A stretch of DNA of 64,000 bases from an uncultured Clostridium sp. (lineage in GTDB: Bacteria; Bacillota; Clostridia; Lachnospirales; Lachnospiraceae): NCBI GenBank assembly GCA_946553025.1, contig CAMNRM010000023.1, positions 1-64,000 of the forward strand. The letters are read 5' to 3'. Positions 37,466 through 46,197 of this stretch are shown in pieces (position 1 is the first letter of the stretch; each line of letters starts with the position of its first letter). The notes beneath the pieces were generated by a model. It was not told the origin of the DNA. It saw nothing but the letters and a program-made list of their open reading frames with translations, and searched no databases. The position numbers and the translations under genes were made by a program.

Positions 37466-37577
37466 AAGAAAGAAGAATAACAGAAAAGAAAGCATAACAG
37501 AAAAGAAAGAATAACAGAAAAGAAAGAATAACAGGAAAAAAAGAATAACAGGAAAGAAAAATAACAGGAAAATAACC
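37466..37577 (+). repeat. ~17-bp tandem repeats between nifS and nifU
   Basis: agaaagaataacagaaa-type unit repeated about six times with drift. Confidence 0.85.
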
Positions 37578-37596
37578 ATAGAAAGAAGGAGAACAC

Positions 37597-38034
37597 ATGT
37601 ATTCAGAGAAAGTTATGGATCATTTTGAGCATCCAAGGAATGTAGGAGAACTGGAAAACCCCAGCGGCATGGGAACCGTGGGAAATGCCAAGTGCGGGGA
37701 TATTATGCGGATTTATCTGGATATCGATGAGAACCAGATTATTCAGGATGTAAAGTTTAAGACCTTTGGCTGCGGTGCTGCCGTGGCAACCAGCAGCATG
37801 GCTACGGAACTGGTTAAGGGAAAGTCTGTTCAGGAAGCCATGCAGGTAACCAACAAAGCGGTTATGGAGGCCCTTGACGGTCTTCCGCCGGTAAAGGTGC
37901 ACTGTTCTCTTCTGGCCGAGGAAGCAATTCATGCTGCTCTCTGGGATTATGCACAGAAGAACCATATAGAAATCGAGGGACTTCAACCGCCCAAGAGTGA
38001 TATCAGCGAGGAAGAAGAGGAAGAAGAATATTAA
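37597..38034 (+). CDS. nifU: Fe-S scaffold protein, NifU/IscU N-terminal type
   Basis: MYSEKVMDHFEHPRNVGELENPSGMGTVGNAKCGDIMRIYLDI, TFGCGAAVATSSMATELVKGK, KVHCSLLAEEAI. Confidence 0.94.
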   Translation: MYSEKVMDHFEHPRNVGELENPSGMGTVGNAKCGDIMRIYLDIDENQIIQDVKFKTFGCGAAVATSSMATELVKGKSVQEAMQVTNKAVMEALDGLPPVKVHCSLLAEEAIHAALWDYAQKNHIEIEGLQPPKSDISEEEEEEEY

Positions 38035-38099
38035 AACCAGGAAATCAGGATGAGTACTGGCAAGAAATCGGATAAACACCGGAAAGAAAAAGGAATAGA

Positions 38100-39194
38100 A
38101 TGGAAAAAACTGGAAAATATCAAAAAACGGTTGTTGTAGGAATGTCAGGCGGCGTGGATTCTTTCGTGGCCGCCTGGCTGTTAAAAAAGGCCGGCTATCG
38201 GGTTATCGGCGCAACGATGGAAACCTGGACAGGCAGAGAAGAATCGTCAGAGAAAGAGGGGGCAGATGTCCGTGAGCCGTCTGCGGCCGAGGATGCCGGG
38301 CGGGTAGCCGAAAAGCTTTCGATTCCGCACTATGTACTGGATTTTCGTCAGGAATTTCAGCGCCGGGTTATGGATTATTTTGTGGATGAATATTGGCAGG
38401 GAAGAACACCCAATCCATGCACAGTCTGCAACCGTTTTGTCAAGTGGGAGGCCCTTTTAGCGTGGAGCAGGGAAATGGGGGCAGATTATATCGCCACGGG
38501 GCATTATGCTAAGGTAGAACACCTGCCCGACGGCCGTTATACCCTGCGCGAGTGTGCCCTGACAGGAAAAGACCAGACCTACGCCCTGTATAACCTGACC
38601 CAGGATCAGCTGTCCCGAACGCTTATGCCTCTGGGCGATTATACGAAAGAGCAGGTGCGCAAAATTGCTGAAAAAATCGGGCTTTCTGTGGCAGATAAGC
38701 CGGACAGCCAGGAGATTTGCTTTATTCCCGACCATGATTATGCAGGATTTATCCAGCGCTATTTAGGAAGAGCGTCCGAACCGGGGAATTTTGTGGACAG
38801 GGAAGGGAAGGTCTTAGGGCAGCATAAGGGAATTATTCATTATACCATCGGACAGAGGAGAGGTCTTGGCCTGTCCGCGGGGCACAGGATTTTTGTTCAG
38901 GAAATTCGTCCAAAGAGCAATGAAGTGGTGATTGGTGAGGGCGATGAAATCTTTTCCCGGGTTCTGCGGTGCAATAAAGTGAACTGGATGGGGATTGGCG
39001 GCCTTTTTGGGAAGGAGCTGACCATGCGTGTCAAAATCCGCTACAGCCATAAAGGGGAGGAATGCGTGGTTCGCCAAATCGGTGAAGATCTTGTGGAATG
39101 TCAGTTTAAAAACCCTGTGCGTGCGGTAACCCCGGGACAGGCTGCGGTGTTTTACCTGGGCGATATAGTTGCCGGCGGAGGGACGATTTTATAG
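38100..39194 (+). CDS. mnmA: tRNA-specific 2-thiouridylase
   Basis: VVVGMSGGVDSFVAAWLLKKAGYRVIGATM, TPNPCTVCNRFVKW, DSQEICFIPDHDY, HYTIGQRRGLGLSAG. Confidence 0.94.
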   Translation: MEKTGKYQKTVVVGMSGGVDSFVAAWLLKKAGYRVIGATMETWTGREESSEKEGADVREPSAAEDAGRVAEKLSIPHYVLDFRQEFQRRVMDYFVDEYWQGRTPNPCTVCNRFVKWEALLAWSREMGADYIATGHYAKVEHLPDGRYTLRECALTGKDQTYALYNLTQDQLSRTLMPLGDYTKEQVRKIAEKIGLSVADKPDSQEICFIPDHDYAGFIQRYLGRASEPGNFVDREGKVLGQHKGIIHYTIGQRRGLGLSAGHRIFVQEIRPKSNEVVIGEGDEIFSRVLRCNKVNWMGIGGLFGKELTMRVKIRYSHKGEECVVRQIGEDLVECQFKNPVRAVTPGQAAVFYLGDIVAGGGTIL

Positions 39195-39363
39195 TTTTTT
39201 TTGTAAGAAATTTGTTAGAAAATAGAAAAGAGCCTGTGTTTACAAATTATAAAGTCTGTAGTAAACTGAACGCAGAGAAAGCCGGAAAAGGTGTTTGCGC
39301 ACGGATTTTCGGCCGGGAGCATTTCTTTAAAGGAATGCCCGAAAGAAGAGGAGGAAAAGGGAA

Positions 39364-40722
39364 ATGAAAAAGAATTACAGAAAATTTGCCGGTGTCCTGA
39401 CTGCTCTGTGTATCAGTACGGTTTGGACCGCAGGCTGTACAAAATATGAAGAAATTGATATGAGCCAGGTAAAGGAAACGGCGGCGCAGGAGGGCAGCAG
39501 CCTGGAAGAAACACAGCAGCCCCCGGCAGAACAGGCTTTAGCCGAGGAAACCGGGGAGGGGTCTGCACCGGGGATCAGTGCCTTAGAAGCCCCGATGGCC
39601 CAGGCACCCGCACCGAATTTTACGGATGTTTCGGATACCGTATATATCCGCGGTAGCCAGGTTCGCTTAAGAACCTCTCCCACCACGGCAAGTACGAATA
39701 ATATTTCTGCGGTTCTTAATAACGGGACAGCGCTTTCGCGCACCGGTGACAGCGATGACTGGTGCAGGGTGAACTACCAGGGAGCGACGCTGTATGTGTC
39801 AAAAGCCTTTGTGACCACACAGAACACGGCGGGAACTTCGGCAGGCGCAGGGACGGGAAATTCCGGTTCGGGGACGGTAAACCAGGCGGCAACCGCAGCA
39901 AGTACCGGATCGGGAAGCACAGGGAATGCAGCGGGCAGCGGGGCGGCAGCAGGCACGCAGACCGCCGATAAAACTTCGATTACGGTGGACAGCAGCTGGC
40001 GTTTTGCGGAGTTTTCGATGATTAAAACCGGGGCGGCAACCCTCTATAAGTCTACCGCAGAAAACCGAAAGGGAATTACTGTCTGCGTCAATGCCGGACA
40101 TGGAACAAACGGAGGGGGAAGCGTAAAAACCCTGTGCCATCCGGACGGTTCGGCGAAGGTGACCGGGGGAAGCACAGGGGCCGGAGCCGTAAAGGCTATT
40201 GCCGTTTCAAGCGGAATGACCTTTAAGGACGGAACACCGGAGCGGGATGTTACCTTAGCGCTTGCTCTTGCCTTAAAGCCGAAGCTTCTTGCCGCAGGCT
40301 ATGATGTTGTGATGATAAGGGAGAGCAGTGATGTGCAGCTCGATAACATTGCCCGAACCGTTATTGCCAATAATACGGCCGACTGTCACATTGCCCTGCA
40401 CTGGGATTCCTCGGAGAGCGATAAAGGCGCTTTTTATATGAGTGTGCCCAATGTTGCCTCTTACCGGGCGATGGAGCCGGTGGCTTCCAACTGGCAGAAA
40501 CATAATAACCTGGGCGAAAACCTGATTTCGGGCCTGCGCGGGGCCGGGGTTAAGATTTTCTCCGGCGGATCGATGGAGATGGATTTAACCCAGACATCGT
40601 ATTCCACCGTTCCCAGTGTGGATATTGAACTGGGCGATAAAGTGTCGGATCATTCCGCGGGAACGATGGAGGTATTGGCTAACGGGCTTTTAGCAGGAAT
40701 CAACAGCTTTTTCGGGCAGTAA
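39364..40722 (+). CDS. Secreted N-acetylmuramoyl-L-alanine amidase with SH3-like domain
   Basis: Lipobox-like WTAGC, SH3_3 region (VYIRGSQVRLRTSPTT), G/S/T linker, Amidase_3 motifs (VCVNAGHG, ERDVTLALALALKPKLLAAGYDVVMIRESS, HIALHWDSS). Confidence 0.85.
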   Translation: MKKNYRKFAGVLTALCISTVWTAGCTKYEEIDMSQVKETAAQEGSSLEETQQPPAEQALAEETGEGSAPGISALEAPMAQAPAPNFTDVSDTVYIRGSQVRLRTSPTTASTNNISAVLNNGTALSRTGDSDDWCRVNYQGATLYVSKAFVTTQNTAGTSAGAGTGNSGSGTVNQAATAASTGSGSTGNAAGSGAAAGTQTADKTSITVDSSWRFAEFSMIKTGAATLYKSTAENRKGITVCVNAGHGTNGGGSVKTLCHPDGSAKVTGGSTGAGAVKAIAVSSGMTFKDGTPERDVTLALALALKPKLLAAGYDVVMIRESSDVQLDNIARTVIANNTADCHIALHWDSSESDKGAFYMSVPNVASYRAMEPVASNWQKHNNLGENLISGLRGAGVKIFSGGSMEMDLTQTSYSTVPSVDIELGDKVSDHSAGTMEVLANGLLAGINSFFGQ

Positions 40723-40789
40723 AGTTTTTCGGGAAATAAACGTTAAGCAGTACATATAAAGAAAAGAAAGCAATAATGACGTATTTTAC

Positions 40790-40827
40790 AGCGGTTTCGG
40801 GTCGAAAGGGTCTGGAACCGCTTTTTT
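40790..40827 (+). terminator. Terminator downstream of amidase
   Basis: AGCGGTTTC ... GGAACCGCTTTTTT. Confidence 0.75.
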
Positions 40828-40922
40828 ATGTATAATTTTTAAATCCCTGTATAGAAAACCGGATTAGAACCAAACTATAGTTTAGAATATCTTTTAGAAA
40901 AAAATACGAGAAGGAGGAAATT

Positions 40923-41354
40923 ATGGGAGTGATTATTGCGCTTCTTTCCGGTGCGCTGATGAGCGTGCAGGGGGTATTGAATACAGAAGTGACCAAGCAG
41001 AGCAGCATATGGACGGCAGCCGGGTGGGTACAGCTTTCGGCTTTTATCGTCTGTCTTGTGATGTGGTGGTTCGGCGGGCGGCAGCCGATCGGGGCTTTGT
41101 GGCAGATTCAGCCAAAATACATGCTTTTAGGCGGGGTTTTAGGTGCTTTGATTACCTATACGGTTATCCGGAGCATGGACAGTTTAGGGCCGGCGCAGGC
41201 GGCGCTTCTGATTGTCGTGGCACAGATTATTATTGCCTATGGGATTGAACTGTTTGGCTTGTTCGGGGTGGAGAAGGCAGATTTTGAATGGAAAAAGGTG
41301 ATCGGTGCGCTGGTGGCTATCGGCGGGATTATTATTTTTAAACATTCCCGGTAA
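40923..41354 (+). CDS. DMT family transporter (DUF606/YdcZ type)
   Basis: Four hydrophobic segments; LLSGALMSVQGVLNTEVTKQSSIWTAAGWVQL, GGVLGALITYTVIRSM. Confidence 0.85.
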   Translation: MGVIIALLSGALMSVQGVLNTEVTKQSSIWTAAGWVQLSAFIVCLVMWWFGGRQPIGALWQIQPKYMLLGGVLGALITYTVIRSMDSLGPAQAALLIVVAQIIIAYGIELFGLFGVEKADFEWKKVIGALVAIGGIIIFKHSR

Positions 41355-41494
41355 AAACGGAAAAATTTATTGTTCAGGTACGAAAAAAGAAACAAAAAAT
41401 TATAAAAAAACAGGAAAATAGTACTTGTTTTTCAGGATTTCTCCTAGTAGAATAGTAGTATAGGCTGAAGTGGAATCCTGCATGGAAGGAATCC

Positions 41495-42229
41495 ATGAAT
41501 ATTTTACGAAGAACTACCATAAAATTTGCAATTATAGCTGCGGTTATGCTGTTTTCCGGGGTTTTTTACCGTTGTTCTCGGGAACAGGCAGAAAAACCCC
41601 GGAATGAGGATGAACAGGTTTTGGTTTTATCCCCGCAAGAAACAGCACAGACCGGCACATCTGCTTCTGATACACATGATTTCCCTGAACCATTGACAAG
41701 TAAAGAGCATCTTTCCCGGGAGGAAACACCTGAATCGGTTGTTATGGAGGAGCCGTCCTGTTTTGTACATATCTGCGGTGCGGTAAAAGCTCCCGGGGTT
41801 TATGAACTTTCGCAGGGAAGCCGGATTTACCAGGCTGTGGAGATGGCCGGGGGATTTCTGCCGGAGGCAGACCAGAGTTTTTTAAATCTTGCCCAGCCGG
41901 TTGCTGACGGGATGAAGATTACCGTGTGGACCAGGCAGGAGGCAGAAACGGCTGCCCAGGGGCAGGGGATAGCCTTTCCGGGGACGGAAAACGGGTATCC
42001 GAAAGAAGCCAACGCGGCAGAGGAATCAGAAACAAAGACAAAAGTAAATATTAATACAGCCGGAAAAGAAGAGCTGATGACCCTCAGAGGGATTGGTGCG
42101 TCCAGGGCGGAGGATATTATTGCCTACCGGGAAAAGCATGGCTCTTTTCAGAAAATAGAAGACATTATGAAGGTATCGGGAATTAAAGATGCCGCATTTG
42201 AAAAAATAAAAGATGATATCACGGTATAG
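41495..42229 (+). CDS. ComEA-family helix-hairpin-helix protein
   Basis: SLBB region (VHICGAVKAPGVYELSQGSRIYQAVEMAGGF) and HhH (VNINTAGKEELMTLRGIGASRAEDIIAYREKHGSFQKIEDIMKVSGI). Confidence 0.92.
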   Translation: MNILRRTTIKFAIIAAVMLFSGVFYRCSREQAEKPRNEDEQVLVLSPQETAQTGTSASDTHDFPEPLTSKEHLSREETPESVVMEEPSCFVHICGAVKAPGVYELSQGSRIYQAVEMAGGFLPEADQSFLNLAQPVADGMKITVWTRQEAETAAQGQGIAFPGTENGYPKEANAAEESETKTKVNINTAGKEELMTLRGIGASRAEDIIAYREKHGSFQKIEDIMKVSGIKDAAFEKIKDDITV

Positions 42230-42302
42230 GACAGCATTAAGGCCGCCCTGTTATGCCGGTGCTGGTTGAATGGCTGCCCTTTGGTGAAGATAGAGGTGGA
42301 AG

Positions 42303-43004
42303 ATGGCCAAGATTTTAGTTGTTGATGATGAGAAGCTGATTGTTAAGGGAATCCGGTTCAGTCTGGTGCAGGACGGAATGGAGGTTGACTGTGCCTATGA
42401 CGGGGAAGAAGCGATAGAGAAAGCAAAATTAACCGAGTACGATGTTGTTTTACTGGATGTTATGCTGCCAAAGTATGACGGATTTGAGGTCTGCCAGGCG
42501 ATCCGGGAGTTTTCGGAGATGCCGATTATTATGCTGACGGCCAAGGGCGGCGATATGGATAAGATTCTGGGCCTGGAGTACGGGGCCGATGATTATATCA
42601 CAAAGCCATTTAATATTCTGGAGGTGAAGGCCCGGATTAAGGCAATTATGCGCAGGAACCGCGCAAAGAATAAAAAGGCGGCGGAACCGGAAAACAAGGT
42701 GGTTACGGCCGGAGATTTAAAGCTGGATATGGAAGGGAGAAGGGTGTTTATTGCCGAAAAGGAAATTAATCTGACGGCGAAGGAATTTGACCTCTTAGAA
42801 CTTTTAGTCTGCCATCCGAATAAGGTATACAGCAGGGAATCCCTTTTAACCTTTGTCTGGGGGAACCGGGCGCTGGATACGGGGGATGTGCGGACCGTGG
42901 ACGTCCATGTGCGCAGGTTAAGGGAAAAGATAGAGCCAAGCCCAAGTGATCCGAAGTATGTGCATACGAAGTGGGGTGTGGGATATTATTTTCGGGTGAA
43001 ATAA
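42303..43004 (+). CDS. Response regulator, OmpR/PhoB family, without adjacent kinase
   Basis: ILVVDDEKLIVKGI, VVLLDVMLPKYDGFEVC, GADDYITKPFNILEVKAR, RTVDVHVRRLREKIE. Confidence 0.94.
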   Translation: MAKILVVDDEKLIVKGIRFSLVQDGMEVDCAYDGEEAIEKAKLTEYDVVLLDVMLPKYDGFEVCQAIREFSEMPIIMLTAKGGDMDKILGLEYGADDYITKPFNILEVKARIKAIMRRNRAKNKKAAEPENKVVTAGDLKLDMEGRRVFIAEKEINLTAKEFDLLELLVCHPNKVYSRESLLTFVWGNRALDTGDVRTVDVHVRRLREKIEPSPSDPKYVHTKWGVGYYFRVK

Positions 43005-43120
43005 GAATGTGCAGAATGCTGTTTTCGGGTGAAATAAGAATGTGCAGAATGCTGTTTTCAGGTGAAATAAGAATGTGCAGAATGCTATTTTGGGGTGAAA
43101 TTAAGAAAGCGTAGGATGCG
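42989..43120 (+). repeat. 33-bp tandem repeat, four copies, spanning response regulator stop codon up to rlmH start
   Basis: ttttcgggtgaaataagaatgtgcagaatgctg at 42989, 43022, 43055 (cagg variant), 43088 (diverged). Confidence 0.95.
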
Positions 43121-43600
43121 ATGAAGATAACGATAGCTGCCGTGGGGAAGATTAAGGAAAGCTACTGGGAAGCAGCGATTGCCGAGTATGTAAAGCGGCT
43201 TAGCCGTTATATAAAGCTGGAAATCGTTTCCGTGGCAGACGAGAAAACACCGGACGGGGCATCCCCGGCTCTTGAGGCGCAGATAAAGGAGAGGGAAGGG
43301 GAGAGGATTTTAGCAAAGATCCGCCCGGATGCCTATGTTATCGCCCTGGCGATTGAGGGGAAGATGCTGGATTCGGTGGAACTGGCAAAAAAGATAGAAA
43401 AACTGAGTGTGGATGGAAACGGGCAGGTGGTGTTTATTATCGGAGGCTCACTGGGTCTTTCGGATGCTGTCTTAAGGCGTGCCGATTTTTTGCTGAGTTT
43501 TTCAAAAATGACCTTCCCTCATCAGCTGATGCGGGTGGTTTTACTGGAGCAGATTTACCGGAGTTACCGGATTATTCATCATGAACCGTACCATAAGTGA
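43121..43600 (+). CDS. rlmH: 23S rRNA (pseudouridine1915-N3)-methyltransferase
   Basis: MKITIAAVGKIKESYW, ALAIEGKMLDS, FIIGGSLGLSDAV, FPHQLMRVVLLEQIYRSYRI. Confidence 0.95.
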   Translation: MKITIAAVGKIKESYWEAAIAEYVKRLSRYIKLEIVSVADEKTPDGASPALEAQIKEREGERILAKIRPDAYVIALAIEGKMLDSVELAKKIEKLSVDGNGQVVFIIGGSLGLSDAVLRRADFLLSFSKMTFPHQLMRVVLLEQIYRSYRIIHHEPYHK

Positions 43601-43640
43601 GGGCGGGGAAAATAGTAAAGAAAAAGGAGATGGAGTCATT

Positions 43641-44033
43641 ATGTTAAGCAGAAAGGTTGCAGCATTAGGTTTAAGTGTTCTTATGTCGATGTCGGTGGTT
43701 ACGGTTCCGGCATTTGCGCACGGGCATCATTCGGGCGGGCATCATCGTCAGGCGGTTGTGGATTGTCCGGTTCGCGCAGATGCAGCAGTTACGGATGGAA
43801 CTGCAGTGCCGGGCTGTCCGGTACATGACGGAAGCGGAGTGAATTGTCCGGTTTGTACCGTTGAGGGGTGCACGGAGGCAGGCCATCATTATCATAACGA
43901 TGAGGTGTACTGCGGTTATTCGCACGGACACGGCTACTGTGACGGAACCTGTGTACAGGCAGGCGAACCGGCACCGTCAGAACCGACGCCTTCGACGACA
44001 CGCTATTATCACAGACATCATGCCTGCTATTGA
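43641..44033 (+). CDS. Small secreted His/Cys-rich protein
   Basis: Signal peptide MLSRKVAALGLSVLMSMSVVTVPAFA then HGHHSGGHHRQ, CPVH, CPVC, HHYHNDEVYCGYSHGHGYCDGTC, YYHRHHACY; RBS aaaaggag. Confidence 0.75.
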   Translation: MLSRKVAALGLSVLMSMSVVTVPAFAHGHHSGGHHRQAVVDCPVRADAAVTDGTAVPGCPVHDGSGVNCPVCTVEGCTEAGHHYHNDEVYCGYSHGHGYCDGTCVQAGEPAPSEPTPSTTRYYHRHHACY

Positions 44034-44050
44034 TGCATGACGATGGGGAT

Positions 44051-45484
44051 ATGAAAAAACGAAAAACCGGCATGGGGATTATCTGTGCAGGAACGGTTTT
44101 AACTGTGCTGGCAGGATGTCAGAAAAACGGAATTTTGCCGGAAAGTAAAGACGGCCGGAAAAGTATAGATATCCGGGAAAGTACAGATCTTCAGGAAAGT
44201 GCGAGCAGTCAGGAAAGCACAGATGTTCAGATATCTATCCATACGCACGAGAGCACGGAGGTTCAGGAAAGTACGGACAGTCAAAGCCCGAACCAAAACG
44301 ATTCCGGCCAAAGAGCAACGCTGGAGGTAATCGTACCCGAACTGCCGGAGGAAGGCTTTAAGCTGGAAGATTTTGTGGCGGAGGAATGGGTTCTTTTGGA
44401 CAGTGTTGAACTGGATTTTAACGGGGATGGATTTTCTGACTATGTTGCGGTACAGCAGGTGGAAAAGGACAGGGAGATCGAGGAGAGCGAAGTTCAGAAC
44501 GCAGATCAGAACGAGTGGTCATACAAGGTATTTCCCCGTATTTTGTTTGCCGTGGCAGGGGATGGTGAAGGGAAGTATCATTTGGATTTTCAGGATGAGA
44601 ACCTGATTCGCCGCTGGTCGGAAGGCGGAGTTTTTGGCGATCCCTACCTTCCGCTGACGGCAGAGGGTTCTTCCTTTACCACGCACGCTTTTGGAGGAAG
44701 CGGCTGGAAATGGTCAGAGGATTATACCTACACCTACAGCGAAGGAACATGGATACAGACCTTGTCGGTTGATTATTATGGATATGGGCCGTACATCACA
44801 TCCTACAGGGAGGATAACTGGGAAACCGGGGTCGGCGTGCGAAAAGAGCGCAGTTCCGAATTTGACGATATGGAAAAGAACTGGGAAAAGGAAGAGGAGG
44901 CGGACTGGGATATTGTCTATGAAATTTCCCTGGATAAGCCGCTTACCCTTGCGCAGGCAGGAAAGCGTAGCCATTTGGTTACGGATCGGATCAGCGACTG
45001 GGGAGTAAGCCGGGTGGAACGGATGGAAGGCATAGAAATTTCGTCGGATAAGATAAGGTATCCGGGTTATTATTTCCTTATGGAGTACCGGGATGAAGAC
45101 GGGATTTTTTATTCTTTTTCGGAAGAAGAAAGCGGGAAAAACTATCTTGCTTTTTATCGGTGGGAGGATAATGTACTGTCCATTCTGGCTGAAGAAGAGC
45201 GTGAGATAGGACAGGTGGAATATTATCAGGGAAAGGTTTATTATGCCCTGGAGGGAACGAAACTTTACCGGATGAATCTGGACGGAACAGAAAAGGAAAT
45301 CCTGTTTGATTATGATGCTTTGGAAAAAAATGTGCAGGAGTATAAAGCGCTGTATTATGAAATCAGCGGCGGTGAAATCATTATACAGATGTATCTGGGG
45401 CATTGCCCGCATCCCTATTTTCGGATGAATATTGACGGAAGCGGGCTGCATGAAATCGGTCAGGTTCCCAGTACATCGGCATAG
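44051..45484 (+). CDS. Putative lipoprotein, uncharacterised
   Basis: Signal peptide with LTVLAGC lipobox; ESTxxQ linker repeats; DUF5050-like C-terminal pattern (GKVYYALEGTKLYRMNLDGTEKEIL) by eye. Confidence 0.75.
   Translation: MKKRKTGMGIICAGTVLTVLAGCQKNGILPESKDGRKSIDIRESTDLQESASSQESTDVQISIHTHESTEVQESTDSQSPNQNDSGQRATLEVIVPELPEEGFKLEDFVAEEWVLLDSVELDFNGDGFSDYVAVQQVEKDREIEESEVQNADQNEWSYKVFPRILFAVAGDGEGKYHLDFQDENLIRRWSEGGVFGDPYLPLTAEGSSFTTHAFGGSGWKWSEDYTYTYSEGTWIQTLSVDYYGYGPYITSYREDNWETGVGVRKERSSEFDDMEKNWEKEEEADWDIVYEISLDKPLTLAQAGKRSHLVTDRISDWGVSRVERMEGIEISSDKIRYPGYYFLMEYRDEDGIFYSFSEEESGKNYLAFYRWEDNVLSILAEEEREIGQVEYYQGKVYYALEGTKLYRMNLDGTEKEILFDYDALEKNVQEYKALYYEISGGEIIIQMYLGHCPHPYFRMNIDGSGLHEIGQVPSTSA
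44157..44292 (+). repeat. 18-bp in-frame repeats (ESTDxQ) after lipobox
   Basis: ESTDLQ ESASSQ ESTDVQ ... ESTEVQ ESTDSQ. Confidence 0.75.
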
Positions 45485-45999
45485 TTCACCGGTTCTTTTG
45501 CGGTTTGTTTTTCAAAGGTTAGGAGTTTTTGCTTTAATTCCAGCCCGCCGCCATAGCCGGTAAGGCTTCCATCGCTGCCGATAACCCGGTGGCAGGGGAT
45601 AATGATGGAGATGGGATTATGCCCAATGGCTCCGCCGACGGCCTGTGCGGACATTTTTTCTCGTCCGCGGCCGGCGGCTATTTTGCGTGCAATAGCGCCG
45701 TAAGTCGTAACCTCGCCGTAGGGGATTTCACACAGAAGTTTCCACACCTCCCGGCGAAATGCACTTCCGTCAGGGCGCAGGGACAGTTCACGGATCGAAG
45801 GCTGTCTGCCGGAAAAGTAGCGATCCAGCCAGTCCCTGGTCTGTGTAAAAATCAAAAGGCCGGGGTTTTCTTTTGTTTCTTCCTTTATCGTATGGGCAAA
45901 GTATTGCTGTCCGTCAAACCAAAGACCAATTAAATGTATGCCGTTGCTGGCGAGGGTGATTTTCCCTGCCGGGGACGGTATTTTTGTGGTGTAGATCAT
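45460..45999 (-). CDS. ogt: Methylated-DNA--protein-cysteine S-methyltransferase
   Basis: IPYGEVTTYGAIAR, IPCHRVIGSDGSLTGYGGGLELKQKLL. Confidence 0.93.
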   Translation of the reverse strand: MIYTTKIPSPAGKITLASNGIHLIGLWFDGQQYFAHTIKEETKENPGLLIFTQTRDWLDRYFSGRQPSIRELSLRPDGSAFRREVWKLLCEIPYGEVTTYGAIARKIAAGRGREKMSAQAVGGAIGHNPISIIIPCHRVIGSDGSLTGYGGGLELKQKLLTFEKQTAKEPVNYADVLGT

Positions 46000-46197
46000 A
46001 AAAAATCCTCCTGTTTTCCTTCGTGTTTTTTGTAGATTTTTTGCGGTAAATTTTAGTTTATCCTTGATTTTTTTATTGTACCAGAAAAATCATCGGACGG
46101 CTATATTTCCAGTCATATTTGTGGAAGGCTGTCCATATATTGTTCATGTAGTGACTGTATGTTAAACGGAGCCATAGATTTGCCTTAAAGGAGGCGG

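Noticed and set aside
37466-37577. Possible CRISPR array
   Set aside because: Units are contiguous 17-bp tandem repeats with no spacers, and no cas genes are present.
36213-39194. nifS-nifU-mnmA cluster as a special sulfur system
   Set aside because: A commonly seen functional grouping for tRNA thiolation and Fe-S assembly in Firmicutes.
42989-43120. Possible CRISPR array from 33-bp repeats
   Set aside because: Direct tandem duplication of a gene end; no unique spacers between copies.
44714-45451. 245-aa minus-strand ORF inside the lipoprotein gene
   Set aside because: Antisense to a complete lipoprotein gene, no recognisable domain.
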